64,000 nucleotides of DNA from Alphaproteobacteria bacterium (GTDB lineage Bacteria > Pseudomonadota > Alphaproteobacteria > Rhodobacterales > Rhodobacteraceae): contig JAUIIJ010000005.1 of the NCBI GenBank assembly GCA_030431825.1, positions 62,001 through 126,000 of the forward strand, given 5' to 3'. The position numbers and the translations under genes were made by a program. The notes beneath the pieces are model-generated. The model saw only the letters and a list, made by a program, of their open reading frames with translations, ran no database searches and was not told the origin of the DNA. Positions 34,594 through 43,506 of the stretch are shown piece after piece (positions within the stretch are counted from its first letter, which is position 1; each line of letters begins with the position of its first letter).

Positions 34594-36477
34594 TCATACC
34601 ATTCCCGGTTGCGACCGCCGGCGGAACATCTCCGCGGCAAAGATCGCGGCGGTGAGGCCAAAGCCGATCACGTCGATTTCCGTCCCGCGGGCCAGGCAAA
34701 GGCCGGCGGCCACGATGTATGCACCGCGCCAGAGCGGTTGCAGGCGAGATAGTCCGAAACCGGCCAATCCGGCGGAAAGTGCCCATGTGATGCAGATGAT
34801 CCTGAGCATGCCGAGGGTAAAATCCGCCGCTTCGAAGTTCTGGATAAGCAGGAGCGATGGGTTCAGGACAAAGAGGAATGGCACGATGAAGCCCACGATC
34901 GTCAGCCGCAGCGCGACGATGCCGATTTTCATCGGGTCGGCGTCTGCGATCGGTGCCGCCGCGAAGGCCGCGAGCGCCACCGGCGGCGTGATTGCAGACA
35001 AGACCGCATAGTAAAGCACGAACATGTGTACGGCGATCCGGGGTGCCCCCATGGCCGACAGCGCCGGACCCATCACAAGCACGATGATGAGGTAGGCGGG
35101 CAGGGTGGGCATGCCCATTCCAAGGGCGAGACAGGCGAGGGCCGTCAGGATCAGCGACAGGAACAGGCTCTGCGAGCCGAGAGATCCCACCGCCTGAGCA
35201 AAGTTCAGGCCAAGCCCGGTGAGGTTCATTCCGGCGACGACGATGCCGATGGCGCCGACCGCAATCATGATCCGTGCGCCCGAGATGCCGCCCTTGGCAA
35301 GCGCGTCAACCAGTCGCCGGGGATTGCGTCGCACTTCGGGATTGAGAAACCCGAGGGCCAGCGCCGAAATCGTTGCGCCGAAACCCGCCATGGCCGGGGA
35401 CCGACCCATCAGGAGGATGCCGATGACCGTGAGGATCGGAATGACGAACATGAGGCTTTCGATCGCGTCGCGCCGGTTGAGCTTGGGCATGTCCTCCGGG
35501 GCCGTCGCGCCGATGCCGCTGCGACGTGCCTCGAGCCAGACGGCCAGGACCAGTGCAGCAATATACGCACCGGCGGGCACGAGGGCCGCGATGCAGACGA
35601 GCAGGTAAGGGGTGTTCGTCAATTGAGCGAGCATGAAGGCGACAGCCCCCATTACCGGCGGAATGAACTGCCCGGCGGTCGAGGCGGCAGCTTCGACCGC
35701 TCCGGCGAATTCCGGCCGGAATCCCTTTTGCTTCATCATCGGTATGGTGAAGGTGCCGGTGCCGGCGACGTTTGCGGTCACTGAACCCGACATCGAGCCG
35801 AAAAGGGTGGAAGCGACGATGGAGGCATGGGCCGGCCCGCCCGCGATACGACCGGTCAGCCGGACCGCGATCCGGATCAACGCATGTCCGGCGCCGGTGG
35901 CTTCGAGCACCATGCCGAAGACGATGTAGATGAACAGAAGCTCGATCACGACTGACACTGGCAGGCCGAAAACACCGGCATAACCGTACCACATTCCCTG
36001 CACCACCTGGTCCAGCGTGAAGCCCGCGTGCCGGAACATGCCGGGCAGGTTTTCGCCCCAGAGCACGTAGGCGAGTACGCCACCGGCCACCAGCGTCAGA
36101 CCGAGCCCGAACTCACGCCGGGTCAGTTCCACGCATGCAAAGAGGGCGAGAAGACCCAGCCACTGATCGGTCACCGAGTAGCTGATCAGCATGTTCTCCA
36201 TGGCGTCCGCGCTCACGATGAAACGTTGTAATGCCGTGAACACGATGCCAAGCAGGATGATGTCGATGATCCAGCAGATCGCCACTTTCGCCGGCGTGGG
36301 CGCAGACAGGCGCGCGGCAAGCGGCTTGAACATGACGGCGGCCAGAATGCACAGGCCAAAGGCTATGGGGCGATGCAGCCCCGGATCGAACATGCCGTAA
36401 TAGGCGGTGTAGATGGCTTGCAGAGACAGCAGAACCCCAAGTGCCAGACCGATTCTTCGTGAGAGCTTTAATGTCAT
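34594..36477 (-). CDS. TRAP transporter fused permease (DctQM), TAXI type
   Basis: A 627-residue inner-membrane protein combining the small DctQ-like helices (N-terminal third) and the large DctM-like permease. It has about 15 or more hydrophobic segments. DctM blocks: MSGSVTANVAGTGTFTIPMM near 204-223, AAASTAGQFIPPVMGAVAF near 234-252, GMGMPTLPAYLIIVLVMGPA near 440-459, and YYAVLSAITPPVALAAFAAA near 474-493. TRAP importers use ion gradients to take up organic acids delivered by the binding protein. GGAGGGG precedes the ATG at 36477. A palindrome matched upstream of tetR lies 61 bases before the start. Confidence 0.93.
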   Translation of the reverse strand: MTLKLSRRIGLALGVLLSLQAIYTAYYGMFDPGLHRPIAFGLCILAAVMFKPLAARLSAPTPAKVAICWIIDIILLGIVFTALQRFIVSADAMENMLISYSVTDQWLGLLALFACVELTRREFGLGLTLVAGGVLAYVLWGENLPGMFRHAGFTLDQVVQGMWYGYAGVFGLPVSVVIELLFIYIVFGMVLEATGAGHALIRIAVRLTGRIAGGPAHASIVASTLFGSMSGSVTANVAGTGTFTIPMMKQKGFRPEFAGAVEAAASTAGQFIPPVMGAVAFMLAQLTNTPYLLVCIAALVPAGAYIAALVLAVWLEARRSGIGATAPEDMPKLNRRDAIESLMFVIPILTVIGILLMGRSPAMAGFGATISALALGFLNPEVRRNPRRLVDALAKGGISGARIMIAVGAIGIVVAGMNLTGLGLNFAQAVGSLGSQSLFLSLILTALACLALGMGMPTLPAYLIIVLVMGPALSAMGAPRIAVHMFVLYYAVLSAITPPVALAAFAAAPIADADPMKIGIVALRLTIVGFIVPFLFVLNPSLLLIQNFEAADFTLGMLRIICITWALSAGLAGFGLSRLQPLWRGAYIVAAGLCLARGTEIDVIGFGLTAAIFAAEMFRRRSQPGMV

Positions 36478-36537
36478 GAATCCCCTCCATCGGGACGGGT
36501 CTCCGCTCCGATCCCGAGGGCACATCACCACAAGTTT

Positions 36538-36553
36538 TAATGGAAGTCAATTA
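36538..36553. promoter_or_regulatory. TetR operator candidate, site 1 (TRAP side)
   Basis: TAATGGAAGTCAATTA shares 13 of 16 bases with site 2 at 37313 and fits TAATNNANGTNNATTA. It overlaps the tetR stop codon and stands 61-76 bases before the TRAP permease start, a sensible place for a repressor of the transport operon. Confidence 0.55.
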
Positions 36554-37266
36554 GTCTGTTGAGGCAGTAGAGCAGAATTCTCTTTTGCCGTGCTGGCTTT
36601 TGCCAGGGCTTCGGCGGTGCGTCCCGGGATTGGCGCATCCATCATCGCGATGAGGACCGACCGGAGTTCCTCGATGCGGAAAATGGCTTCGGCGCGACTG
36701 TAGCGTTCCCCGAGCCGGTCTTCGGCGCCCTCGATCTCGGCCATTTCAAACATCGAGAAATTGACTGCGCTGCGGAACCTGCTTCGTGTGACCTGCGCAG
36801 GGATGAGAGGGCGGGCGCGACGCAATTCCTTTTGCAGTTCAACAAGAGTCCAGGCCTGGCGTTCTCGTTCATAGCGGCGCCACGCATCGATGTTCATTCG
36901 AAGCTGAATCAGGAATCGCTGTGAAAAATGAGGGCCTTGAGTGTCTAGAAGGCGATCTACAATGGGCTGGAGGAGCAGGTTGATGATGGTTTCGGTCGAC
37001 AGCGGTCCGCCATTTGCCGCGACGCGTGCCTCTTCCAGCATCCTGGCGCGTTGTGTGTTTGCCGGTGCAACCCTGAATGCAATGATCGCGTCGAGAATCG
37101 CGTCGCGAGATCCAAAGTGATAGTGAATCGCGGAGCTGTTCTTCTGCCCTGCTTCCGTGTTGATCTGCTTGATGGTCGTGGCGGCGATGCCCTGTGTGGC
37201 GAAAAGTCGCTCTGCCGCCAGAAGCAAGCCCATCTTGGTGTCACTAAGCTCGTTTTGTCCATCCAT
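36547..37266 (-). CDS. TetR-family transcriptional regulator
   Basis: A 239-residue regulator. The N-terminal helix-turn-helix is at about 10-60: GLLLAAERLFATQGIAATTI, then AIHYHFGSRDAILDAII. The C-terminal ligand domain is helical and of no recognised subgroup. The gene sits between the leftward TRAP/DUF1254/CoA-ligase genes and the rightward flavin oxidoreductase/acyl-CoA dehydrogenase operon. Matching palindromes flank it on both sides, so it probably represses both and itself, with an acyl-CoA or imported acid as inducer (inference). Confidence 0.92.
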   Translation of the reverse strand: MDGQNELSDTKMGLLLAAERLFATQGIAATTIKQINTEAGQKNSSAIHYHFGSRDAILDAIIAFRVAPANTQRARMLEEARVAANGGPLSTETIINLLLQPIVDRLLDTQGPHFSQRFLIQLRMNIDAWRRYERERQAWTLVELQKELRRARPLIPAQVTRSRFRSAVNFSMFEMAEIEGAEDRLGERYSRAEAIFRIEELRSVLIAMMDAPIPGRTAEALAKASTAKENSALLPQQTN

Positions 37267-37312
37267 GAGTGGCCCTCACATTAGCTGTTGATTCTTTTTG
37301 CAACCGCGAAAA

Positions 37313-37328
37313 TAATGCACGTCAATTA
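37313..37328. promoter_or_regulatory. TetR operator candidate, site 2 (oxidoreductase side)
   Basis: TAATGCACGTCAATTA is a palindrome at 12 of 16 positions centred on ACGT and matches site 1. It lies in the divergent region between tetR and the flavin oxidoreductase gene, 47 bases before the tetR start. Confidence 0.55.
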
Positions 37329-37449
37329 GACGGGCTGCGTATGAGGCGCCTCCCGATGATCTGGGAAGATAGACGCGATGTGGCGAATTGGCGAGAGTCC
37401 CGCGCTTCTAAACGACCATTGCACGTCAGGTGACTGGAGGGAGCAACCA

Positions 37450-38547
37450 GTGAAAACAGAGCTTTGCGAACGTTTTGGCATCGACATACCGATTTTCGGC
37501 TTCAGCCATGCGGTCGAAGTCGTGGCGGCGGTGACGAACGCCGGAGGCTACGGTGTCTATGGCGCGACGCGGCGTCTGGCCGCGGAAATCGCCGACGAGG
37601 TTAAAGCGATTCGTGACGCGGTCGAGGACCGCCCGTTCGGTCTCGACCTCGTGATCCCGGACAAGGTGCCCGAAAGGAACGACCGGGCGGAACTGGAGAT
37701 GAAGGTGCCGGATGCGCACCGCAGGTTCGTCGAAGGCCTGGAGCGCAAGTATTCCGTCCCGAAACCCTCTGCGCCGGGGATGCGCACCCGCTTCATCCGG
37801 TCAAGGGAAATCCAGGACAGCCAGATCGCCGCGGTGGCAGAGTCGGACGTGAACATGGTTGCCCTCGGTATCGGCTGCCCGCCCGAAGTGGTGGAACTGA
37901 TGAAATCGAAGGGCAAGACAACAGTCGCGCTGGTCGGTCAGGAGCGCCATGCGGCCCGCGCGCTTGAGGCTGGTGTCGATCTGCTGGTCGCGCAGGGCTA
38001 TGACGCCGGGGGGCACACGGGCCAGATCGGGACATTCTCGCTTGTTCCGCGAATCGTGCAGATGGCGGGCGCCGTGCCGGTGCTCGCGGCAGGCGGAGTC
38101 GCGACGGGGCGTCACATCGCGGCGGCGCTGGCTTTGGGCGCCCAGGGCGTCTGGATCGGAACCGCATTTCTGGTGACCGAGGAGTACCGGTCGCATCTGT
38201 CGCCGGGCGAGCTTGACGCGCTGCTTGACGCCCAGGCAGCCGACACGGTCATCAGCCGGGCCGAAAGCGGCAAGCCGTTCCGCCAGACCCGCTCAGCGTG
38301 GTCGGAGGAGTGGAGCACGAAGGAAGCCCCGTCTCCGCTGAGTCACCCGCTGCATGACGTTCTGGTCGGGGACATGCTTGGCGCGATCATCGAACACGAC
38401 ATCCGCCCGCTGCAGCATTACGGCGCAGGGCAGGGGATCGGCTGGTTCGATCGTCTGCGCCCGGTGTCGGAAGTCGTAAACACACTGGTCCGCGACGGTG
38501 ATACCGCGCTCGCGGGTCTCGGAAAACTCACGGAGCAGTTGGCATGA
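37450..38547 (+). CDS. NAD(P)H-dependent flavin oxidoreductase, nitronate monooxygenase family
   Basis: A 365-residue FMN TIM-barrel protein. Motifs: TNAGGYGVYGATRRL near 29-43, ALGIGCPPEVVELMKSKG near 138-155, VAQGYDAGGHTGQIGTFSLV near 180-199 (with the active-site His), and LAAGGVATGRHIAAALALGA near 215-234. The GTG at 37450 is chosen because TGGAGGGAG stands about 7 bases before it; an ATG at 37378 would add 24 residues without a ribosome site. Relatives act as nitronate monooxygenases or enoyl-type oxidoreductases. As leader of an acyl-CoA dehydrogenase operon, a CoA-ester redox step is more likely than nitronate oxidation. Confidence 0.88.
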   Translation: MKTELCERFGIDIPIFGFSHAVEVVAAVTNAGGYGVYGATRRLAAEIADEVKAIRDAVEDRPFGLDLVIPDKVPERNDRAELEMKVPDAHRRFVEGLERKYSVPKPSAPGMRTRFIRSREIQDSQIAAVAESDVNMVALGIGCPPEVVELMKSKGKTTVALVGQERHAARALEAGVDLLVAQGYDAGGHTGQIGTFSLVPRIVQMAGAVPVLAAGGVATGRHIAAALALGAQGVWIGTAFLVTEEYRSHLSPGELDALLDAQAADTVISRAESGKPFRQTRSAWSEEWSTKEAPSPLSHPLHDVLVGDMLGAIIEHDIRPLQHYGAGQGIGWFDRLRPVSEVVNTLVRDGDTALAGLGKLTEQLA

Positions 38548-39731
38548 ACATGCACGCCGGAAACGAAGTCGCCTTTCGCGACGAGATTGCAGACTTCTGC
38601 AAGAAGAACCTGGACCCCGAAGTGCGGCGGCTGAGCGATCTCGGTCTCCCGGTCGGAGAAGCGGCTTTGCTGGAGTGGCAGACCAAGCTGGTCGCGCGCG
38701 GCTGGGGTGCGCCCTCATGGGAAGAGAAATGGGGCGGGTCCGGTTGGGACATGCGCACGCTCTTCATCTTTGAGGAAGAAATGGCGGCGCACGGAGCACC
38801 GCTCGTCGGGACCTTCAACATCAAGATGATCGGACCGATCCTGCAGGCCCACGGCACGCCAGAGCAACAGGCGCATTATCTGCCGAAGGCGCTGAGCTTC
38901 GAACATGCCTGGTGCCAGGGCTATTCCGAGCCCGGAGCGGGTTCGGATCTTGCGTCGCTTCAGACCCGCGCCGAACGGGACGGCGATGATTATATCGTCA
39001 ACGGGACCAAAATCTGGACCTCCGGCGGCCATCTCGCCAATCACATGTTCTGTCTCGTCCGTACGTCCCGGGAAGGACGCCGGCAGGCCGGAATTTCCTT
39101 TCTGCTGATCGACCTCGAGACGCCGGGCATTTCGCAGCGTCCCGTACACCATTTCTATGGTGCCCATGTGTTCAACCAGTTCTTCTTCGACAACGTGCGT
39201 GTCCCGGTTGCCAACCGGGTCGGCAAAGAGAACGCGGGCTGGGACATCGCAAAGTCACTGCTCGAACACGAACGGCTCTTTTCCGCCCGGCATACCGAAG
39301 CGCGGAGAAAGCTCGGGCGGCTGGAGAGGTTGTCAAAGGATGTTCGGATCCACGGCCGTCCCGCCATCGAGGATCCACAGTTTCGCGATGACCTTGCCAA
39401 AAGGAAAATCGAGTTGCGGGCGCTGGAAAACGCGACCATGCGGGCGCTTGAGCGGCTGGTCGACGATGGCGGCATCGGTCCCTTTGCATCGGTGCTGAAG
39501 TTGCGCGGCATCGAGGTGAACCAGCGACTGGATCGCGCGATCGTTCAGCTTCTCGGTCCCGACGCGCTTCCCGCGCAAGCGGCGTGGGAGGACGGGGCGC
39601 TCAACGCCTTTGTCCCGGACGAAGCGCGCAACGCGGCAGAATCGCGCTACTGGTGGCGTGGTCCGGCGATTGCCGGCGGCAGCCAGGAGGTGCAGCGCAG
39701 CATCATAACCAAGCATATCCTGAACTTGTGA
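38544..39731 (+). CDS. Acyl-CoA dehydrogenase
   Basis: A 395-residue FAD enzyme catalysing alpha,beta-desaturation of an acyl-CoA. Blocks: the FAD/CoA region WCQGYSEPGAGSDLASLQTR near 121-140, IVNGTKIWTSGGHLANH near 150-166, FFFDNVRVPVANRVG near 213-227, and the C-terminal RYWWRGPAIAGGSQEVQRSI near 369-388. The ATG overlaps the previous stop (ATGA). It belongs to the FadE-type long family found in steroid and branched-acid pathways. With two further dehydrogenases in the operon, some may form heteromers. Confidence 0.93.
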   Translation: MNMHAGNEVAFRDEIADFCKKNLDPEVRRLSDLGLPVGEAALLEWQTKLVARGWGAPSWEEKWGGSGWDMRTLFIFEEEMAAHGAPLVGTFNIKMIGPILQAHGTPEQQAHYLPKALSFEHAWCQGYSEPGAGSDLASLQTRAERDGDDYIVNGTKIWTSGGHLANHMFCLVRTSREGRRQAGISFLLIDLETPGISQRPVHHFYGAHVFNQFFFDNVRVPVANRVGKENAGWDIAKSLLEHERLFSARHTEARRKLGRLERLSKDVRIHGRPAIEDPQFRDDLAKRKIELRALENATMRALERLVDDGGIGPFASVLKLRGIEVNQRLDRAIVQLLGPDALPAQAAWEDGALNAFVPDEARNAAESRYWWRGPAIAGGSQEVQRSIITKHILNL

Positions 39732-39738
39732 GGCGACC

Positions 39739-40860
39739 ATGAGATTTGCAGCATCAGAAGACGAAATCATGGTCGAGGACATGCTCGACCGCGCGCTGCG
39801 CGAGGCCCGCGACAGAGCCCCGCATGTCGACGGGCACGCGCCCAGGCCTGACCCCGACGTCCTGAGGGAACAGCTCGGATCGCTCGGGCTCTGGGGCGGC
39901 TGGCTACCCGAGGCGGCGGGTGGCGCCGATGGCGGGCCCCGGCTGCTGATGACCCTGGCGCGTGGTCTCGGGCGCGTGCCGACATATCACGGGTTGATCG
40001 GCGGCTGCGTTCTTCCGGGTGCGATCCTTGCAGGGACTGCGCGGCAGGACGCACTCGACCTGACTGCACGGTTGGTCGCAGGTGAAATGCCCGTGGCAGT
40101 CGCCGTTCTGGAGCCTGGGACAAGATGGGATTTCGAGATGCCGGTGACGCAGGCCGAGCCGGATGGCGACGGATATCGCCTGACGGGTGTAAAGAGCCAT
40201 GTCGCCGAAGGTGCGACCGCCGAAGTCTTCCTCGTTTCGGCCAGAGATGGGGCGGGCGTCAGCCTGTTCCTCGTGCCTGCCGGATCCGATGGGCTGACCG
40301 TCTCGCCATTTCCGGCGACCGACGGTACGACATGGGCGATGATACGGGCCGAAGGCGTGCGCGTTCCGGCCTCGTCCCGCCTGATCGGGCCGGATGACGG
40401 GCTCGCGGCGCTGGAGCGGGCCTTCACGCTGGCTGCGTTTGCGGCCGCTGCGGAAAGCCTCGGGTCCTGCGAAGCTGCGTTGACCCAGACGCTGGAATAT
40501 CTGCGCACGCGCGAACAATTCGGCCAGCCGCTGGCGACCAAACAGGCGTTGCAATTCCGGGTTGCCGACCTGCATGTCGATATCGAGATGCTGCGCTCGC
40601 AGGTCCTGGGCGCGGCGAATGCGCTGGCCGATGGCTATTCCGGACGCGCGCGGAGCGACGTGGCCGCCGCGATGGCGCTTGCGGTGCAGACCGGCGACCT
40701 TGTGGGGCGGGAAGCGATCCACCTTCATGGCGCGATCGGCATGACCCGCGAACTTGGGGTCGGCTATCACCTGCTGCGCGCCGACGTGCTCAGCCGCTGG
40801 CTGGGCAGTGCCGAACATTTCAGAGCGAAACTGATGGACCTGGAGGAGCACGCCCAATGA
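39739..40860 (+). CDS. Acyl-CoA dehydrogenase family protein
   Basis: A 373-residue second dehydrogenase-like subunit. It keeps the C-terminal helical domain (YLRTREQFGQPLATKQALQF near 254-273, and REAIHLHGAIGMTRELGVGY near 329-348), but the middle FAD/CoA loop is degenerate: EPGTRWDFEMP replaces the usual E-P-x-A-G-S-D. Such divergent partners often pair with a canonical subunit in alpha2-beta2 acyl-CoA dehydrogenases. It starts 7 bases after the previous stop, and its own stop overlaps the enoyl-CoA hydratase ATG. Confidence 0.9.
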   Translation: MRFAASEDEIMVEDMLDRALREARDRAPHVDGHAPRPDPDVLREQLGSLGLWGGWLPEAAGGADGGPRLLMTLARGLGRVPTYHGLIGGCVLPGAILAGTARQDALDLTARLVAGEMPVAVAVLEPGTRWDFEMPVTQAEPDGDGYRLTGVKSHVAEGATAEVFLVSARDGAGVSLFLVPAGSDGLTVSPFPATDGTTWAMIRAEGVRVPASSRLIGPDDGLAALERAFTLAAFAAAAESLGSCEAALTQTLEYLRTREQFGQPLATKQALQFRVADLHVDIEMLRSQVLGAANALADGYSGRARSDVAAAMALAVQTGDLVGREAIHLHGAIGMTRELGVGYHLLRADVLSRWLGSAEHFRAKLMDLEEHAQ

Positions 40861-41636
40861 GTGATGTTGTCAGGACCGAGGCGGAAGGTCCCGTCCTCAC
40901 GGTCACGGTGGATTCGCCGGACTACCGCAATTCCATGGGCGCACCCGGAGTCCGCGAGGGGCTGGCGGCTGCGGTGGATGGCTTCGAGGCCGATGAGAAG
41001 CAGCGGGTGCTCGTGCTGACCGGGGCGAACGGCACATTTTCAGCGGGCGGCAATCTCAGGGTGCTCAAGGATCTGCGCTCGCGTTCGCAGATGGAGGAGC
41101 GGATCACAAAGGGCGGCGGTACGATCGGCGTCATTCTGCGGTCGGACAAACTTTATGTCGCGGCGGTCGAAGGGCCGGCCTTCGGAGCCGGGATCGGGCT
41201 CGCCGCGGCCTGTGATTTGGTGATCGCCGCCAGCGGCGCGCGTTTCTGCGCGGCGCAAATCCGTGTCGGGGCCTCGCCCGACGCCGGGATGTTCTGGTCG
41301 GTGCCGCGCCGGATGGGGCGGGCGGCGGCCAAACGTCTGCTGCTGACCGGCGAAGAGATCGACCAGCCGACAGCGCTGGCCCACGGTCTCGCGGACTATT
41401 CGGCACCGGATGGCGGCGCACTGGAAGCGGCGCAGGCGCTGGCTCGGAAGCTCGCCTCCGGCCCGCCTCTTGCTCAGGCTACGGTAAAACGCTTCTTCGC
41501 GCAGGACATCGCCGGGATGGACGCGGTGCTGGACTGGGAACGCGATACCGCCATCGACAATTTCATGACCGATGATTTCAGGGAAGGCGCTGCTGCATTC
41601 CTCGAGAAACGTCGACCGGCCTTCAGGGGCGCGTGA
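40857..41636 (+). CDS. Enoyl-CoA hydratase/isomerase family protein
   Basis: A 259-residue crotonase-fold protein. The CoA-binding and oxyanion-hole segments are FSAGGNLRVLKDLR near 62-75 and AVEGPAFGAGIGLAAACDLV near 102-121; AAQIRVGASPDAGMFWSVPR follows near 132-151. It probably hydrates the enoyl-CoA formed by the adjacent dehydrogenases, though crotonase-fold members also isomerise or hydrolyse. Start and stop overlap both neighbours, so it is tightly coupled within the operon. Confidence 0.92.
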   Translation: MSDVVRTEAEGPVLTVTVDSPDYRNSMGAPGVREGLAAAVDGFEADEKQRVLVLTGANGTFSAGGNLRVLKDLRSRSQMEERITKGGGTIGVILRSDKLYVAAVEGPAFGAGIGLAAACDLVIAASGARFCAAQIRVGASPDAGMFWSVPRRMGRAAAKRLLLTGEEIDQPTALAHGLADYSAPDGGALEAAQALARKLASGPPLAQATVKRFFAQDIAGMDAVLDWERDTAIDNFMTDDFREGAAAFLEKRRPAFRGA

Positions 41637-42910
41637 TGGACGACAACCCGACGACCGATCTCGGGCGACGCCTGACGAGGTTCATGGAACAAGAGATCTT
41701 CCCGCGAGTGCAGGAGATGAAGGCGTTCGTAGCCGCGAACCCGCCGGGCGCGCGGCCTGCCTTCATGGCCGCACTCAAGCGCAAGGCGCGGGGGATGGGG
41801 CTCTGGAACCTTGGCCTGCCCAATCTGCCTGACTGGGCGCCGGGAACGCGACTGACCAACACCGAATTCGCGCCCCTCGCCGAAACGCTCGGCTGGGTCG
41901 AATGGGCGGCAGAGGTCTTCAACTGTCATGCGCCCGATCTACCGACCATGGAAATGCTGGTTTCCATCGGGACCGACGAGCAGAAGGAAAGGTGGCTCAA
42001 ACCGATGCTGGAAGGGCAGATCTGCACCGGTTTTTCCATGACCGAGCCGGAAACCGCATCGTCGGATGCCCGCAACATCGCGACCCGGATCGAAGACAGG
42101 GGTGACCACTGGCTCGTCAACGGGCACAAGTGGTTCACCGGAAACAGCGGCGTCCCGGGGTGGAGTTTTACGGTGCTGATCGGTGTTTCCGACCCTGAGG
42201 CTTCCGATTACGCCCGCCATTCGGCGCTGATCGTTCCGATTGATCTGCCGGGTGTGCATGTGGTGCGCGACATTCCGGTTCTGGGTTTCTCTCATCGCGC
42301 CCGTCCGAATGCGGAAGTCTTGTTCGAGAATGTCCGTGTGCCAAAGGAGAACCTGCTTGGTACGCGCGGCAATGGTTTTGCCGCGGCGCAGGTCAGGCTG
42401 GCAACCGCGCGGATTCATCACTGCATGCGTTCGATCGGCGGTGCGGAACTGATGGTGTCGCTCATGTGCGAACGGGCGAAGAGCAGAGAGACGTTCGGGC
42501 GCAAAATCTCGGATCACGGTAAGGTGCAGGAATTCGTGGCGCTCAGCCGGATCGACCTGCAGCAGGCCCGGTTGCTCGTCCTGAACGCCGCCGCAGCATT
42601 GGATGCCAAGGGCGGGAAGGGGGCGCAGGCCGAGATCTCGATGATCAAGCTGGCCGTGGCGCGGGCCTGCTACGACGTTGCAGACCGCGCGGTTCAGGTT
42701 TTTGGTGCAATGGGCATGACCGACGATTGCCCGGTGGCTGACTTCTTTGCCGGGATGCGGGCGCTGCGGATCTATGATGGTCCGGATGAGGTGCATGTGC
42801 GCACCATTGCGCGGCATGAATTCGGACGACAGGCCGCGCAGTATCCGGAGGGGTTGCTGCATAAGTTCTGCACCGATTTCTCTGATCGGTCCCGCTGGTC
42901 CGGAGATTGA
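41636..42910 (+). CDS. Acyl-CoA dehydrogenase, third of operon
   Basis: A 424-residue dehydrogenase of the longer subtype. Blocks: GFSMTEPETASSDARNIATR near 130-149, HWLVNGHKWFTGNSGVPGW near 158-176, the RPNAEVLFENVRVPKENLLG segment near 222-241, and RIYDGPDEVHVRTIARHEFG near 380-399, which carries the canonical end of the family. The ATG at 41636 shares one base with the hydratase stop (TGATG); the preceding GTG is an alternative. It is the last gene of the operon; a convergent MerR gene follows after 118 bases. Confidence 0.93.
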   Translation: MDDNPTTDLGRRLTRFMEQEIFPRVQEMKAFVAANPPGARPAFMAALKRKARGMGLWNLGLPNLPDWAPGTRLTNTEFAPLAETLGWVEWAAEVFNCHAPDLPTMEMLVSIGTDEQKERWLKPMLEGQICTGFSMTEPETASSDARNIATRIEDRGDHWLVNGHKWFTGNSGVPGWSFTVLIGVSDPEASDYARHSALIVPIDLPGVHVVRDIPVLGFSHRARPNAEVLFENVRVPKENLLGTRGNGFAAAQVRLATARIHHCMRSIGGAELMVSLMCERAKSRETFGRKISDHGKVQEFVALSRIDLQQARLLVLNAAAALDAKGGKGAQAEISMIKLAVARACYDVADRAVQVFGAMGMTDDCPVADFFAGMRALRIYDGPDEVHVRTIARHEFGRQAAQYPEGLLHKFCTDFSDRSRWSGD

Positions 42911-43028
42911 GAAGTGGTCGCGGCAATCGAGGTCGGTATCTGGATCAGCCTTTGAAACGAAATGCGCCTGTGCGCATCGCGCGATCTGTTGCCGCCGGCC
43001 AGTTCGGCAGGGGCATCTCTGAGCTTTC

Positions 43029-43439
43029 TCAGGTCCGGCGTCTGGCGGTGGTGCGAGCGGCGAAATCCATCAGGCGCTTGAACTTGGGGCAGTCCATGTG
43101 GTTTTCGGCGGGGCAATCCGCCACGTGTCGCAGGGCGTCGCGCAAGCGTGTCAGATCGCGGATCTGCTGCTCGAGCGCGTCGGCGCGGATCAGCAACTCG
43201 GTGCGCGGCAATCGGGGCGTTCCGTCGCTGGCAAACATGCCCTTGATGTCCTCGAGCGAGAACCCGGCCATCTTGCCCAACGAGATCAGCGCGAGCTGCG
43301 TGATCGCCTGCGTATCGAACTGCCGTCGCAGACCGTGCCGGCCGACCGACCGGATCAGTCCGATTTCCTCGTAATAGCGCAGCGTCGAGGGGGCGACACC
43401 GCTTTGTTCCGAGAGGACCCCGATATCGAGCAATTTCAT
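43029..43439 (-). CDS. MerR-family transcriptional regulator
   Basis: A 136-residue regulator. The winged helix-turn-helix covers 1-70: LLDIGVLSEQSGVAPSTLRY, then YEEIGLIRSVGRHGLRRQF. A coiled dimerisation helix follows (about 80-112), and the C terminus has two Cys in ADCPAENHMDCPKFKRL. It lacks the four-Cys Fe-S cluster motif of SoxR. The ATG at 43439 gives the normal MerR N terminus. It diverges from an MFS exporter gene with a SoxR-box-like dyad between them, the usual layout of a drug- or stress-responsive pair. Confidence 0.92.
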   Translation of the reverse strand: MKLLDIGVLSEQSGVAPSTLRYYEEIGLIRSVGRHGLRRQFDTQAITQLALISLGKMAGFSLEDIKGMFASDGTPRLPRTELLIRADALEQQIRDLTRLRDALRHVADCPAENHMDCPKFKRLMDFAARTTARRRT

Positions 43440-43445
43440 GGTTGA

Positions 43446-43463
43446 CCTCAAGCTGACTTGAAG
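43446..43463. promoter_or_regulatory. MerR-type operator, SoxR-box-like
   Basis: CCTCAAGCTGACTTGAAG is a dyad that matches the known SoxR box CCTCAAGTTAACTTGAGG at 15 of 18 positions. It lies directly after a TTGACC -35-like hexamer (43442-43447) reading toward the MFS gene, the geometry by which MerR proteins twist a long-spacer promoter. Confidence 0.6.
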
Positions 43464-43506
43464 TGGCAGGCTATCTGCCAATGACCACAGAGGCAAGAGA
43501 TCTACC

